A stretch of 54,597 nucleotides of DNA from an uncultured Actinomycetes bacterium (GTDB taxonomy: Bacteria; Actinomycetota; Actinomycetes; Nanopelagicales; Nanopelagicaceae). This document shows positions 32,861 to 41,449 of the stretch, one piece after another. The stretch lies in the NCBI GenBank assembly GCA_903933585.1, contig CAIZKO010000069.1:1-54597 (forward strand). Direction: 5' to 3'. The translations under genes and the position numbers were made by a program. Below the pieces are notes generated by a model. It saw only the letters and a list, made by a program, of their open reading frames with translations. It was not told the DNA's origin and did not search any database. Every line of letters begins with the position of its first letter. The stretch's first letter is position 1.

Positions 32861-34747
32861 ATGACTGCAAATATTGAACGTCATAAGTACGACATCGTCG
32901 TTATTGGTGCCGGTGGCGCTGGCCTGCGCGCAGCTGTCGAAGCACGCGAAGCTGGACTCACGGTAGCGATCGTTTGTAAATCACTATTTGGTAAGGCACA
33001 CACCGTTATGGCCGAAGGTGGCGCTGCTGCTTCTATGGGTAATGTGAATGATAAAGATAACTGGATGGTGCACTTCCGTGACACCATGCGCGGCGGTAAG
33101 TTTCTCAATCATTATCGGATGGCTGAATTACATGCCAAAGAGGCGCCCGATCGCATCTGGGAGCTAGAAACTTGGGGCGCGCTCTTTGATCGCACTAAAG
33201 AGGGCAAAATTTCACAGCGTAACTTCGGTGGGCACGAATATCCACGTCTGGCTCACGTTGGTGACCGCACTGGACTGGAATTAATCCGAACTATGCAACA
33301 ACGCATCGTTGCCTTGCAACAGATAGATGCGCGTGAAACCGGCAGCCCTGAAACCAATATAAGAGTATTTGCCGAAGTAACCATCACGGAAATTCTCAAT
33401 GAGAATGGCAAGGTTGCGGGTGCCTACGGATACCGCCGTGAAAATGGTGCAGAAGTGCTCTTTGAAGCACCAGCAGTCGTTATTGCAACGGGCGGCGTTG
33501 GTAAGACATTTAAAATTACCTCTAACTCTTGGGAGGGCACGGGCGATGGTCATGCGCTCGCGCTCAAGGCGGGAGCCAACCTGGTCGATATGGAATTCTT
33601 GCAATTCCACCCGACAGGTATGGTCTGGCCGCTCTCGGTAAAAGGAATTCTTGTCACTGAGTCGGTACGCGGTGAAGGTGGAATCTTGACCAATAGTCTG
33701 GGCGAACGCTTTATGTTCAAGTACATTCCCGATGTATTTAAGAATCAATATGCAGATAATGAAGCGGAAGCGGATCGCTGGTATATCGATCAAGATAACA
33801 ATCGCCGTCCCCCAGAACTTCTACCGCGCGATGAGGTCGCGCGCGCAATTAATTCCGAAGTTAAAGCTGGACGCGGAACCGAGCACGGTGGAGTATTCCT
33901 CGACGTTTCAAAGCGCCTTTCTGCTGAAATTATTAAGAAGCGTCTACCATCTATGTGGCACCAGTTCTATGAACTTGCTGGAGTAGATATCACCAAAGAG
34001 GCGATGGAAGTTGGACCAACCTGTCACTATGTTATGGGCGGTGTAGAGGTCAATCCAGATACCGCTGCAGCGGTTGGAGTCGAAGGTCTCTTCGCCGCTG
34101 GTGAAGTTGCTGGTGGAATGCATGGTTCAAATCGCCTCGGTGGAAACTCGCTGACGGATCTGTTGGTCTTTGGTCGTCGCGCCGGAATGGGTGCTGTTGC
34201 TTATGTGAAGTCACACGGAGTTAATCCAGTGAGTGATTCCACCATTGAGAAGGCGGCTACAAGAATTGCCGCTCCTTTCACACGAGAAGGCGGCGAAAAT
34301 GCCTATTCGCTTCATCAAGAGCTGCAGGAGATCACACACAACTTGGTGGGAATTATTCGTACCAGAGTAGAACTCATGGAAGCGATCGAAAAGATCGCTG
34401 ACATTCGCCAGCGCAGCGCCAATATCTCTGTGACTGGAGATCGGATGTTCAATCCGGGCTTCCACTTAGCTTTCGATCTCGACAATATGTTGCTTGTTGC
34501 GGAAAGTACTGCAAAGTCCGCCCTGCTCCGTGAAGAGTCACGCGGTGGGCATACCCGCGATGACTTCCCTGGAATGAACCCCACCTGGCGTCAGGTCAAT
34601 CACATCTCCAGTTTTGATGGCGCAAATGTCAATATCAAGGTCCAAGCGTTGCCAGCGCTACCGAAAGAGCTCTTCGATCTCTTTGATGTTCACGAATTAG
34701 AGAAGTACATGACCCCGCAGGAAATTGCGAAAGGCGGATCAAACTAA
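32861..34747 (+). CDS. sdhA: Succinate dehydrogenase flavoprotein subunit
   Basis: 628 aa. The FAD motif DIVVIGAGGAGLRAAVEA is at the start; the covalent-flavin His region HTVMAEGGAAASMG (His in KAHTVMAEGG) and the substrate-site stretches HPTG and LGGNSLTDLLVFG follow. It oxidises succinate to fumarate. The ATG at 32861 has AAGGGCG upstream and follows the sdhC stop by 11 bases; the frame extends upstream but overlaps sdhC. It shares one base with sdhB. Confidence 0.96.
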   Translation: MTANIERHKYDIVVIGAGGAGLRAAVEAREAGLTVAIVCKSLFGKAHTVMAEGGAAASMGNVNDKDNWMVHFRDTMRGGKFLNHYRMAELHAKEAPDRIWELETWGALFDRTKEGKISQRNFGGHEYPRLAHVGDRTGLELIRTMQQRIVALQQIDARETGSPETNIRVFAEVTITEILNENGKVAGAYGYRRENGAEVLFEAPAVVIATGGVGKTFKITSNSWEGTGDGHALALKAGANLVDMEFLQFHPTGMVWPLSVKGILVTESVRGEGGILTNSLGERFMFKYIPDVFKNQYADNEAEADRWYIDQDNNRRPPELLPRDEVARAINSEVKAGRGTEHGGVFLDVSKRLSAEIIKKRLPSMWHQFYELAGVDITKEAMEVGPTCHYVMGGVEVNPDTAAAVGVEGLFAAGEVAGGMHGSNRLGGNSLTDLLVFGRRAGMGAVAYVKSHGVNPVSDSTIEKAATRIAAPFTREGGENAYSLHQELQEITHNLVGIIRTRVELMEAIEKIADIRQRSANISVTGDRMFNPGFHLAFDLDNMLLVAESTAKSALLREESRGGHTRDDFPGMNPTWRQVNHISSFDGANVNIKVQALPALPKELFDLFDVHELEKYMTPQEIAKGGSN

Positions 34748-35508
34748 TGGCGCGCACACTCAAACTTCGCATCTGGCGTGGTAACGATGAAGATGGGGCC
34801 CTACAAGATGTCACCGTGGAAGGAAATAACGGCGAGGTAGTTCTCGACATCATTCACCGCGTACAAGCGACTCAGATGGGTGACCTGGCGGTTCGCTGGA
34901 ATTGCAAAGCGGGTAAATGTGGTTCATGTTCTATGGAGATCAACGGAAAGCCACGCTTGGCATGTATGACGCAAATTTCTGCCTATGGCGATGATGAAGT
35001 AATCACGATTACTCCATTGCGAGCATTTCCCGTCATTAAAGATCTGGTCACCGACGTCTCATTTAATTATAAGAAGGCGCTAGAAGTTCGCGCTTACGAG
35101 CACCCGGTGGATCTCAAGCCCGGTGAGGCCCGCATGGAGCAGGTTGATGTCGAACGCTCGCAGGAATTTCGTAAGTGCATCGAATGCTTCTTATGCCAAG
35201 ATACCTGCCACGTTATCCGCGACCACGAAGAGAATAAGAAGTCCTTCGCTGGCCCTAGATTTTTTATCCGTATCGCCGAACTCGATATGCATCCGCTAGA
35301 CACCCTGCGTAATCGCAAGCAGACCGCGCAATCTGAACATGGCCTTGGGATGTGCAACATCACCAAGTGCTGCACCGAGGTATGCCCCGAGCACATCCGA
35401 ATCACTGACAATGCGATTATCCCCATGAAAGAGCGCGTCGTAGACGTCAAGTACGACCCACTTCGCTGGTTAGGCTCGGTTATCAGAAAGAGAGACGGTA
35501 TTCTTTAA
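34747..35508 (+). CDS. sdhB: Succinate dehydrogenase iron-sulfur subunit
   Basis: 253 aa. An N-terminal [2Fe-2S] ferredoxin domain is shown by CKAGKCGSC plus a later Cys (RLACM), and a C-terminal domain carries two further clusters (CIECFLCQDTC and CNITKCCTEVCPEH). It carries electrons from the flavoprotein to the membrane subunit. The start overlaps the sdhA stop by one base, so the stoichiometry is set by coupling. The last gene of sdhC-A-B. Confidence 0.96.
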   Translation: MARTLKLRIWRGNDEDGALQDVTVEGNNGEVVLDIIHRVQATQMGDLAVRWNCKAGKCGSCSMEINGKPRLACMTQISAYGDDEVITITPLRAFPVIKDLVTDVSFNYKKALEVRAYEHPVDLKPGEARMEQVDVERSQEFRKCIECFLCQDTCHVIRDHEENKKSFAGPRFFIRIAELDMHPLDTLRNRKQTAQSEHGLGMCNITKCCTEVCPEHIRITDNAIIPMKERVVDVKYDPLRWLGSVIRKRDGIL

Positions 35509-35510
35509 CC

Positions 35511-35864
35511 ATGAGGATATTTGTTCGTTGGGGAGTATTAGCCCTCGCAGTATGGGCGGCTACAGGTTTAGTTCCAGGGATCAAGGTCCACGGGGGAGCA
35601 TGGTCGTATCTCTTGGTTGCCTTGATTTTCTCGTTGATTAATACCTTTCTGGGTTCATTCCTTAAGCTGATGACTCTTCCCGCAGTCATTCTGAGCGCGG
35701 GACTCTTCTTGATCGTCATCAATGCCGCGATGCTCGAAGTGACAACGCATATCACTAAGAGACTCACCATCACTTCTTTCTGGTCGGCAGTATTCGCCTC
35801 GGTCATTATTAGTTTGGTTTCGGGTGCGGGTTCTCGCCTAACTTCGAAACGCAATTGGAACTAA
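35511..35864 (+). CDS. Small membrane protein of the phage_holin_4_2 family
   Basis: 117 aa with four hydrophobic helices; LINTFLGSFLKLMTLPAVILS is the family's conserved core. Despite the name, these are ordinary chromosomal proteins of unknown role. No phage gene is nearby. It starts 3 bp after the sdhB stop and overlaps the first crcB by 10 bp, so it may be read with the succinate dehydrogenase operon. Confidence 0.8.
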   Translation: MRIFVRWGVLALAVWAATGLVPGIKVHGGAWSYLLVALIFSLINTFLGSFLKLMTLPAVILSAGLFLIVINAAMLEVTTHITKRLTITSFWSAVFASVIISLVSGAGSRLTSKRNWN

Positions 35865-36238
35865 AGCAACTCTCTGTCGTATCACTAGGCGGAATTGTCG
35901 GCTCCCTGGCCAGGTGGGTCGCCTCACTCCTCATCGTTGACCCGGGTTTTCCTTGGGCCACACTCACCGTTAACTATTTGGGTGCCGTTTTACTAACCGT
36001 CATCGTGATCTATACCCGCCATCACGAGAACCCACAATGGTGGTGGCGCCCCGCGCTAGGAACTGGATTCTGTGGTGGCTTCACGACCTATTCTGCCTTT
36101 GCTGTGACCCTTGATCATGACCTCAACGCTCATAACTATCATGGTCTTATAGCTTATGTGCTGGCATCTCTTATCGGAACTTTTATCTTGGTATTTGCGA
36201 CAAATGAATTTCTCGATAAGCGCTGGGCTAAAAAGTGA
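35855..36238 (+). CDS. crcB: Fluoride channel subunit CrcB (first copy)
   Basis: 127 aa with four helices. GGIVGSLARW near the N-terminus and GTGFCGGFTTYSAFA in the third helix are the Fluc signatures that line the fluoride pores. It lowers cytoplasmic fluoride. Actinobacteria often have two different subunits forming a heterodimer, and the second is encoded next with a 4-bp overlap. The start appears to be TTG at 35855, inside the preceding gene. No fluoride riboswitch was seen upstream. Confidence 0.9.
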   Translation: MELKQLSVVSLGGIVGSLARWVASLLIVDPGFPWATLTVNYLGAVLLTVIVIYTRHHENPQWWWRPALGTGFCGGFTTYSAFAVTLDHDLNAHNYHGLIAYVLASLIGTFILVFATNEFLDKRWAKK

Positions 36239-36573
36239 GAGTGCTATTGATCTCTCTTGGAGCCGGGATTGGCGCGCCTCTGCGCTATCTCATAGATAAA
36301 AATATGCGCAAGACGCGCATCAACTCGATCCCCCTTGAAACCCTATTAATCAATGTACTCGGTTCTTTTGTACTTGGAATAACCGTCCACCGCGACGCAA
36401 ATATTGGATTTCTCTTTGGAACCGGATTTGCAGGTGCGTTTACTACCTGGTCGGCCTTTGCTCTGGAAACTCACGACCTGTTCAAGTCGAGAAAGCACTT
36501 TGATGCTTGGGGTTATCTCGCCTTGACGCTCGTCCTTGGAGTCGCGGCCGCAGCCGCAGGTGATGCGATCTAA
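36235..36573 (+). CDS. crcB: Fluoride channel subunit CrcB (second copy)
   Basis: 112 aa. GAGIGAPLRYLID near the start and GTGFAGAFTTWSAFA in helix 3 match the Fluc family. Slightly shorter than the first copy and probably its heterodimer partner. The start is GTG at 36235, overlapping the first crcB stop by 4 bp. Its end overlaps the stop of the convergent aminopeptidase gene by 4 bp. Confidence 0.9.
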   Translation: MRVLLISLGAGIGAPLRYLIDKNMRKTRINSIPLETLLINVLGSFVLGITVHRDANIGFLFGTGFAGAFTTWSAFALETHDLFKSRKHFDAWGYLALTLVLGVAAAAAGDAI

Positions 36574-38015
36574 CGCAGTAAGTTCGCGACCCAGACCTCT
36601 ACTTCATCAGGATGGCTAGGAAGAGCTCGGCTCAAAACTTGCACACCCGTCTTGGTAACTAACACATCATCCTCAATGCGAACTCCAATACCGCGATACT
36701 CGGCCGGGAAGAGTAAATCATCGGGCTGAATATAAAGTCCGGGCTCCACGGTAAGCACCATTCCTACTTCTAGAACTCCCTCGCGGTAATCCTCTTTGCG
36801 GGCTTGCGCGCAGTCGTGAACATCGAGCCCCAGCATATGCCCAGTGCTGTGAACCGTCCATCTACGGTGGAAACCGGCATATTCTTGTAGTGATTCTTCT
36901 GCGCTAACAGGAAGCACGCCTAACTCTTCCAATCCCTTTGCCAAGACGGCGCTTGCAGCATCGTGAAAAGCGCTCCACGGCGCTCCTGGCTTTACAGCGT
37001 CAATACCAGCACGCTGTGCAGCGTAAACGAGAGAGTAGATCTTGCGCTGCGCTGGAGAGAACTTTCCATTGATCGGGATAGTTCTTGTAATGTCTGCCGT
37101 ATACATGGAATCAACTTCAACCCCGGCATCGATCAAGATTAAATCTCCGGGGAGGACATCTCCGTCATTTTGCATCCAATGTAGTACGCAGGCATGCGCA
37201 CCGGCAGCCGCGATCGTGTCATATCCGAGGTCATTGCCCTCAAGGCGTGCTCTTCCATAAAAAGCCGACTCAATGATGCGCTCACCGCGTTTAACAGATA
37301 CCGCGGCGGGAAGCGCTTGCACCATGTCGCTAAATCCGCGGATGGTGACATCGATCGCCTTCTGGATCTCTGCAATTTCATAGCGATCTTTTATTAATCG
37401 CAGCGCAGAGATTTGGGCTAGCAACTTGGCCTCGCGCTTCTTACGGTGCTCGACTAAGGCATCGACAACTGGATCTTCACCATGGATAGCCAAGGTGTCC
37501 ACATCATCTTCAAGCATTTGCGGCAGATCATCGATATGGATCACGGAAATTCCGTAGCGTTGCTCGGTTTCTAAAGCAGAGAGTCTGCGTCCAACCCAGA
37601 ACTCACCATGTCTGCGATCAGAGTGGAATTCATCGGTATCGCGTGGGGAACGAGGGTGAATCAAGAGTAGAGCTTCATGCCCTTGTGCGGCTGGCTCAAG
37701 TATCAATACTGAATCTGGGACGCAATCAGTGGCGGAAATACCAGTGAAGTATGCATAAGCGCTGTGCGCGCGGAATTTATAGTCGGTGTCATTGCTGCGA
37801 ACCTTGAATGTTCCCGCTGGGATAACCAGTCGCACTCCGGGATAAAGAGCAGAGATCTTGGCGCGTCGAACGGCGGCAAACTTCACAACTTCGGCGGGTT
37901 TAACTCCCTGTAGCGTGGTATCTGACCACCCCAAGGACATAAATTCCGCTAGCGCTTCACCTTTGGGAATGTCATGTGATTGGGTACCAGGTGCCCGATC
38001 GGGAATCTTATTCAC
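36570..38015 (-). CDS. pepP: Xaa-Pro aminopeptidase (aminopeptidase P, M24B)
   Basis: 481 aa from a GTG at 38015. An AMP_N domain (about 45-180) precedes the creatinase-like catalytic domain with all five metal ligands: Asp in LILIDAGVEVDSMYTADITR (two Asp), His in HSTGHMLGLDVHD, Glu in LTVEPGLY and Glu in VRIEDDVLV. It cuts the bond after an N-terminal residue followed by proline. It is divergent from the 2-oxoglutarate semialdehyde dehydrogenase gene with only 26 bp between starts, so peptide cleavage and hydroxyproline use may be linked. It is probably leaderless; the longer frame would overlap the neighbour. Confidence 0.9.
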   Translation of the reverse strand: MNKIPDRAPGTQSHDIPKGEALAEFMSLGWSDTTLQGVKPAEVVKFAAVRRAKISALYPGVRLVIPAGTFKVRSNDTDYKFRAHSAYAYFTGISATDCVPDSVLILEPAAQGHEALLLIHPRSPRDTDEFHSDRRHGEFWVGRRLSALETEQRYGISVIHIDDLPQMLEDDVDTLAIHGEDPVVDALVEHRKKREAKLLAQISALRLIKDRYEIAEIQKAIDVTIRGFSDMVQALPAAVSVKRGERIIESAFYGRARLEGNDLGYDTIAAAGAHACVLHWMQNDGDVLPGDLILIDAGVEVDSMYTADITRTIPINGKFSPAQRKIYSLVYAAQRAGIDAVKPGAPWSAFHDAASAVLAKGLEELGVLPVSAEESLQEYAGFHRRWTVHSTGHMLGLDVHDCAQARKEDYREGVLEVGMVLTVEPGLYIQPDDLLFPAEYRGIGVRIEDDVLVTKTGVQVLSRALPSHPDEVEVWVANLLR

Positions 38016-38022
38016 ATTGGTA

Positions 38023-38028
38023 AGGGTA
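38023..38028 (-). promoter_or_regulatory. Leaderless -10 element for aminopeptidase P
   Basis: TACCCT on the minus strand, seven bases before the GTG at 38015 and one base away from the opposing -10 of the next gene. Confidence 0.5.
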
Positions 38029-38029
38029 C

Positions 38030-38035
38030 TAGGCT
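38030..38035 (+). promoter_or_regulatory. Leaderless -10 element for 2-oxoglutarate semialdehyde dehydrogenase
   Basis: TAGGCT on the plus strand, six bases before the ATG at 38042, within a 26-bp divergent gap. Confidence 0.5.
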
Positions 38036-38041
38036 TCGCGT

Positions 38042-39556
38042 ATGTCCTTACAGCCCTTTCAAGCAGTGAATCCTGCAGATGGTCTCGCCTTCGGAGCCGA
38101 ATATCCAGAGCAGAGCCATGCAGAGGTAACCGCTGCAATAACCCGCGCTGCCAGTGCGCGCGAACCATTCGCTGCATTAACGCTTGCAAAGCGCGCCAGC
38201 CTGCTCGAGGCCATCGCCGTTGAAGTTGAAAATCTGCGCTCCCAATTGGTGGCGATTGCCAATTTAGAGACGGGATTGCCAGAAGCGCGGATAAATGGCG
38301 AGATATCCCGCACCATAGTGCAACTCCAACTCTTTGCCGCCATGGTCCGTACAGGTGTTCATCTAGGCGCCACCATCGATTTAGCTGATCCTGACTACAA
38401 ACCCGTAGCGCGCCCCGATATGCGAAAGGTTAATCTTCCCATCGGAGTAGTGGCAGTCTTCGGAGCATCCAACTTTCCATTTGCATACTCCGTTATTGGC
38501 GGTGATAGCGCTGCTGCACTCGCTGCTGGTTGTCCTGTTGTAGTAAAGGCTCACCCTTCGCACCCGGGTACTTCACTCTTGACCTTCCAGGCAGTGCAAA
38601 GTGCACTTCTGTCGCAAGGGCTTTCGCCTGATATCTTTACGATGGTTCAAGGACGCAGTCCAGAAATAACCCACTGGATCGCACTCGCCGCAGATATTGC
38701 AGCGATTGGATTCACGGGCTCGGCACTTGTGGGGCAACTGCTCGTTGATTTGAGTCATTCACGCGCCGTACCGATTCCAGTCTTTGCTGAGATGGGGAGT
38801 TTGAATCCCATCTTTATAACCGCCGCTGCTCTCAAGGAACGTGCGACCACTATGGGTGAGAGCCTCTTCGATTCCGCAACACTGGGATCTGGGCAGTTCT
38901 GCACCAAACCTGGCTTAATTTTTCTCGGCGGCGAGAGCGCGGAATTTATCGCGGCGCTGCGTAACAAGATGGGCTCTGTCGGATCCCAACCCTTACTCAA
39001 TAAGGGTATTAGCGAGCGATATAACAGCGTTGTCTCTGCACTCGCAAAACATCCTGGAGTCGAAACAATTGTCGGAGATGTTCCTGACCAGGGATTTATC
39101 GTGCAACCCGCAATCTTTATACTTGATTATCAGATGTACAAAGCAAACCCCGAATTTAGTCACGAACACTTTGGGCCAACGACCGTGGTCGTTAAATGTG
39201 AGGAATCAGAGTTCGCAGAAATTATCGCTCATTCCGAAGGACAATTGACAGCAACTTTGCATTTAGCAAGCGGAGAAAGCCGTCCCGAGTTAGTAAGAGC
39301 GCTCAGCGCTATTGCCGGTCGTTTAATTCTTAATGGCGCACCAACTGGCGTATCGGTCTCTGCGGCACAGAATCATGGTGGGCCTTGGCCATCATCTTCC
39401 ACTCACACAACATCGGTTGGCACTGATGCGATCTATCGCTTTATGCGCCCTGTCACATTCCAGGGATTTTCCGATGAGCTGTTGCCCCCAGCTTTAGCGA
39501 GCAGCAATCCAGAGAAGATTGAAAGATTGGTAAATGGAGTTCGCGGTTTAAAGTAA
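38042..39556 (+). CDS. 2-oxoglutarate semialdehyde dehydrogenase (aldehyde dehydrogenase)
   Basis: 504 aa. It fits the KGSADH type used in hydroxyproline breakdown, which oxidises 2,5-dioxopentanoate to 2-oxoglutarate. NADP-binding VFGASNFPFAYSV, the catalytic Glu in VFAEMGSLNP and the catalytic Cys in GSGQFCTKPG are visible. All the other enzymes of the pathway lie next to it on the opposite strand. Its end overlaps the convergent epimerase gene by 9 bp. It is probably leaderless. Family certain; the substrate rests on context and on the characteristic SNFP-type N-half. Confidence 0.9.
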   Translation: MSLQPFQAVNPADGLAFGAEYPEQSHAEVTAAITRAASAREPFAALTLAKRASLLEAIAVEVENLRSQLVAIANLETGLPEARINGEISRTIVQLQLFAAMVRTGVHLGATIDLADPDYKPVARPDMRKVNLPIGVVAVFGASNFPFAYSVIGGDSAAALAAGCPVVVKAHPSHPGTSLLTFQAVQSALLSQGLSPDIFTMVQGRSPEITHWIALAADIAAIGFTGSALVGQLLVDLSHSRAVPIPVFAEMGSLNPIFITAAALKERATTMGESLFDSATLGSGQFCTKPGLIFLGGESAEFIAALRNKMGSVGSQPLLNKGISERYNSVVSALAKHPGVETIVGDVPDQGFIVQPAIFILDYQMYKANPEFSHEHFGPTTVVVKCEESEFAEIIAHSEGQLTATLHLASGESRPELVRALSAIAGRLILNGAPTGVSVSAAQNHGGPWPSSSTHTTSVGTDAIYRFMRPVTFQGFSDELLPPALASSNPEKIERLVNGVRGLK

Positions 39557-40549
39557 GAAACCATTGGGGAATGGATCGGTCGAATCCAAAATCCAAGTCG
39601 CTTCGCCCATCACCCACGCTCGGCCAGTAATTGTTGGGATGATTGCGGGAATACCAGCGACTGTGGTGTGTTCTTTAACGCGACCCTCAAAGTGCGAACC
39701 AATCCAGGATTCATTGATGAGGACATCATCATCAGCGAACTCGCCACGGGCAACCATCTGTGCCAACCGCGCGCTTGTACCTGTACCGCAAGGAGATCGA
39801 TCAAACCAGCCTGGATAGATAGCCATCGCATTCTTCCAATGCAGCCGATGATCCCCCGGCGTTATAAAGTCGATGTGGTGACAGATCGCAATTTCCGGAT
39901 TCTCGGGATGCACGGGGCGATTTTGTTCATTGATCGCATCAGAGATCGCCAGCCCAGCTTCTAGAAATTTGGCACCGTTCTTCCGTTCAAAAGCTATCCC
40001 CACGCGCTCTATTGGCACGATCGCATAGAAGTTGCCACCGTAGGCCATGTCGTAGGTGATTTCACCGAAGCCGGGGACGGAAACAACCTGATCACGTTGG
40101 AAGAGGAATGAGGGAACGTTGGTGATTGTCACGCTAAGGGCTCTGCCCTCCTTGACCGCCACATCAACAACCACAAGCCCCGCCGGGGTATCTAGGCGCA
40201 CTGTAGTGACTGGTTCTATAACGGGTACCAATTTCTTTTCAATAAGAACTGTTGCTAAACCAATTGTGCCGTGGCCACACATGGGTAAACAGCCCGATAC
40301 TTCGATGTAAACAACACCAATATCAGCATCGGCACGCGTACTTTTTTGAATAATCGCTCCACTCATCGCCCCGTGTCCGCGTGGTTCAAACATCAACCAT
40401 TGGCGGAGATGATCCATGTGCTCCATGAAGTAGGCACGTTTTTCAAAAGCGGAGTTACCTGGAATCTCACCGATTCCTTCTAGGACAATACGGGTTGGCA
40501 TTCCCTCGGTATGTGATTCAACGGTCTTGACCGAGCGGATGGTCGTCAT
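39548..40549 (-). CDS. 4-hydroxyproline 2-epimerase (proline racemase family)
   Basis: 333 aa. It converts trans-4-hydroxy-L-proline to cis-4-hydroxy-D-proline, the first step of the pathway. Two catalytic Cys are present: MCGHGTIG and RSPCGTGTSA. A Thr at the second position would have meant trans-3-hydroxyproline dehydratase, so that reading is excluded. It begins two bases after the deaminase stop and is the last gene of the long minus-strand run. It overlaps the convergent KGSADH gene by 9 bp. Confidence 0.92.
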   Translation of the reverse strand: MTTIRSVKTVESHTEGMPTRIVLEGIGEIPGNSAFEKRAYFMEHMDHLRQWLMFEPRGHGAMSGAIIQKSTRADADIGVVYIEVSGCLPMCGHGTIGLATVLIEKKLVPVIEPVTTVRLDTPAGLVVVDVAVKEGRALSVTITNVPSFLFQRDQVVSVPGFGEITYDMAYGGNFYAIVPIERVGIAFERKNGAKFLEAGLAISDAINEQNRPVHPENPEIAICHHIDFITPGDHRLHWKNAMAIYPGWFDRSPCGTGTSARLAQMVARGEFADDDVLINESWIGSHFEGRVKEHTTVAGIPAIIPTITGRAWVMGEATWILDSTDPFPNGFLL

Positions 40550-40551
40550 TC

Positions 40552-41445
40552 TTAGCGATTCTTGAAGAAGGAGACTGCTCGAGCGGTATCAGCCCGCAAC
40601 TTTGCGTCATCAACCGCCGGAAGCGGAAGGCGAGGTAGCCGGGTTGGTCCACCATATCTTCCTAGAATATCCATGGAAAGCTTGATGGCCTGAATAAACT
40701 CCTTGCGCGAATCCCAGTTGAAGAGATCGTGAACCGCTGCATACATAGGTGCAGCTTCCGCATATCGTCCTGTTGTCACAAGGTTGTAGAGCTCGGCGGA
40801 TTGCGCCGGCATGGCATTGGGAAAACCTGCAATCCAACCTACAACTCCAGCGGTGGAAAGTTCCAGAAGTACATCATCGGCACCGACGAGAACTTCGATG
40901 CGTGGTGCACGTTGGTGGATCTGCCAAACTCGCTTCACATCACCAGAAAACTCTTTTATTGCAACGACGTTGGGAACTTCGTCGGCGATGCGGGCGACGA
41001 GATCCGCCACCAAGTCAACTTTGGTATCAAAAGGGTTGTTGTAAGCAACAATTGGAATCCCCACCTTGCCAACTTCCTTGTAATGCGCGACAACTTCATC
41101 ATCGTTAGCTCGGTATGCATTTGGCGGCAAGAGCATCACTGCATGAGCTCCAGCCTCGGCGGCGTGCTCGGCCCACTTGCGGGATTCAGCGGCACCATAA
41201 GCACCAACTCCAGCTACTACGTGAAAACCTGCTGGAGCTGCACTTATTGCGGTCTCTAGAATCTTGGCGCGCTCCGCGTCACTCAACACTTGATACTCAC
41301 CGAGAGAACCATTCGGGACTACACCATGAGTTCCATTTGCGGCGAGCCACTGCACATGCTCCGCATATTTATCGAAATCTACTTCGAGATTTTTATCGAA
41401 GGGAGTCGCAGTCGCGGTGATGATTCCATGCCATGGCTTTGTCAT
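40552..41445 (-). CDS. DapA-family aldolase/deaminase, probable pyrroline-4-hydroxy-2-carboxylate deaminase
   Basis: 297 aa. It is a (beta/alpha)8 enzyme of the dihydrodipicolinate synthase family: NGSLGEYQVLS near the start and the Schiff-base Lys in NVVAIKEFSGD. In this neighbourhood it should turn 1-pyrroline-4-hydroxy-2-carboxylate into 2-oxoglutarate semialdehyde with loss of ammonia. DapA itself is unlikely because no lysine gene is near. The ATG at 41445 (MTKPWHGI) lies 4 bases after the dehydrogenase stop; the upstream in-frame start lacks homology. Confidence 0.87.
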   Translation of the reverse strand: MTKPWHGIITATATPFDKNLEVDFDKYAEHVQWLAANGTHGVVPNGSLGEYQVLSDAERAKILETAISAAPAGFHVVAGVGAYGAAESRKWAEHAAEAGAHAVMLLPPNAYRANDDEVVAHYKEVGKVGIPIVAYNNPFDTKVDLVADLVARIADEVPNVVAIKEFSGDVKRVWQIHQRAPRIEVLVGADDVLLELSTAGVVGWIAGFPNAMPAQSAELYNLVTTGRYAEAAPMYAAVHDLFNWDSRKEFIQAIKLSMDILGRYGGPTRLPRLPLPAVDDAKLRADTARAVSFFKNR

Positions 41446-41449
41446 AGCG

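Noticed and set aside
35400-35510. Fluoride riboswitch ahead of the crcB pair
   Set aside because: The genes follow sdhB and the holin-like gene with no gap; there is no room for one.
35511-35864. Holin-like protein as a sign of prophage
   Set aside because: The phage_holin_4_2 family is chromosomal and of unknown role; no integrase, capsid or lysin gene is nearby.
39548-40549. trans-3-hydroxyproline dehydratase or proline racemase
   Set aside because: The second catalytic position is Cys, not Thr, which rules out the dehydratase; the neighbouring enzymes favour 4-hydroxyproline over proline.
40552-41445. DapA (lysine/diaminopimelate synthesis)
   Set aside because: Family residues fit, but it sits inside the hydroxyproline genes and no lysine-pathway gene is in the window.
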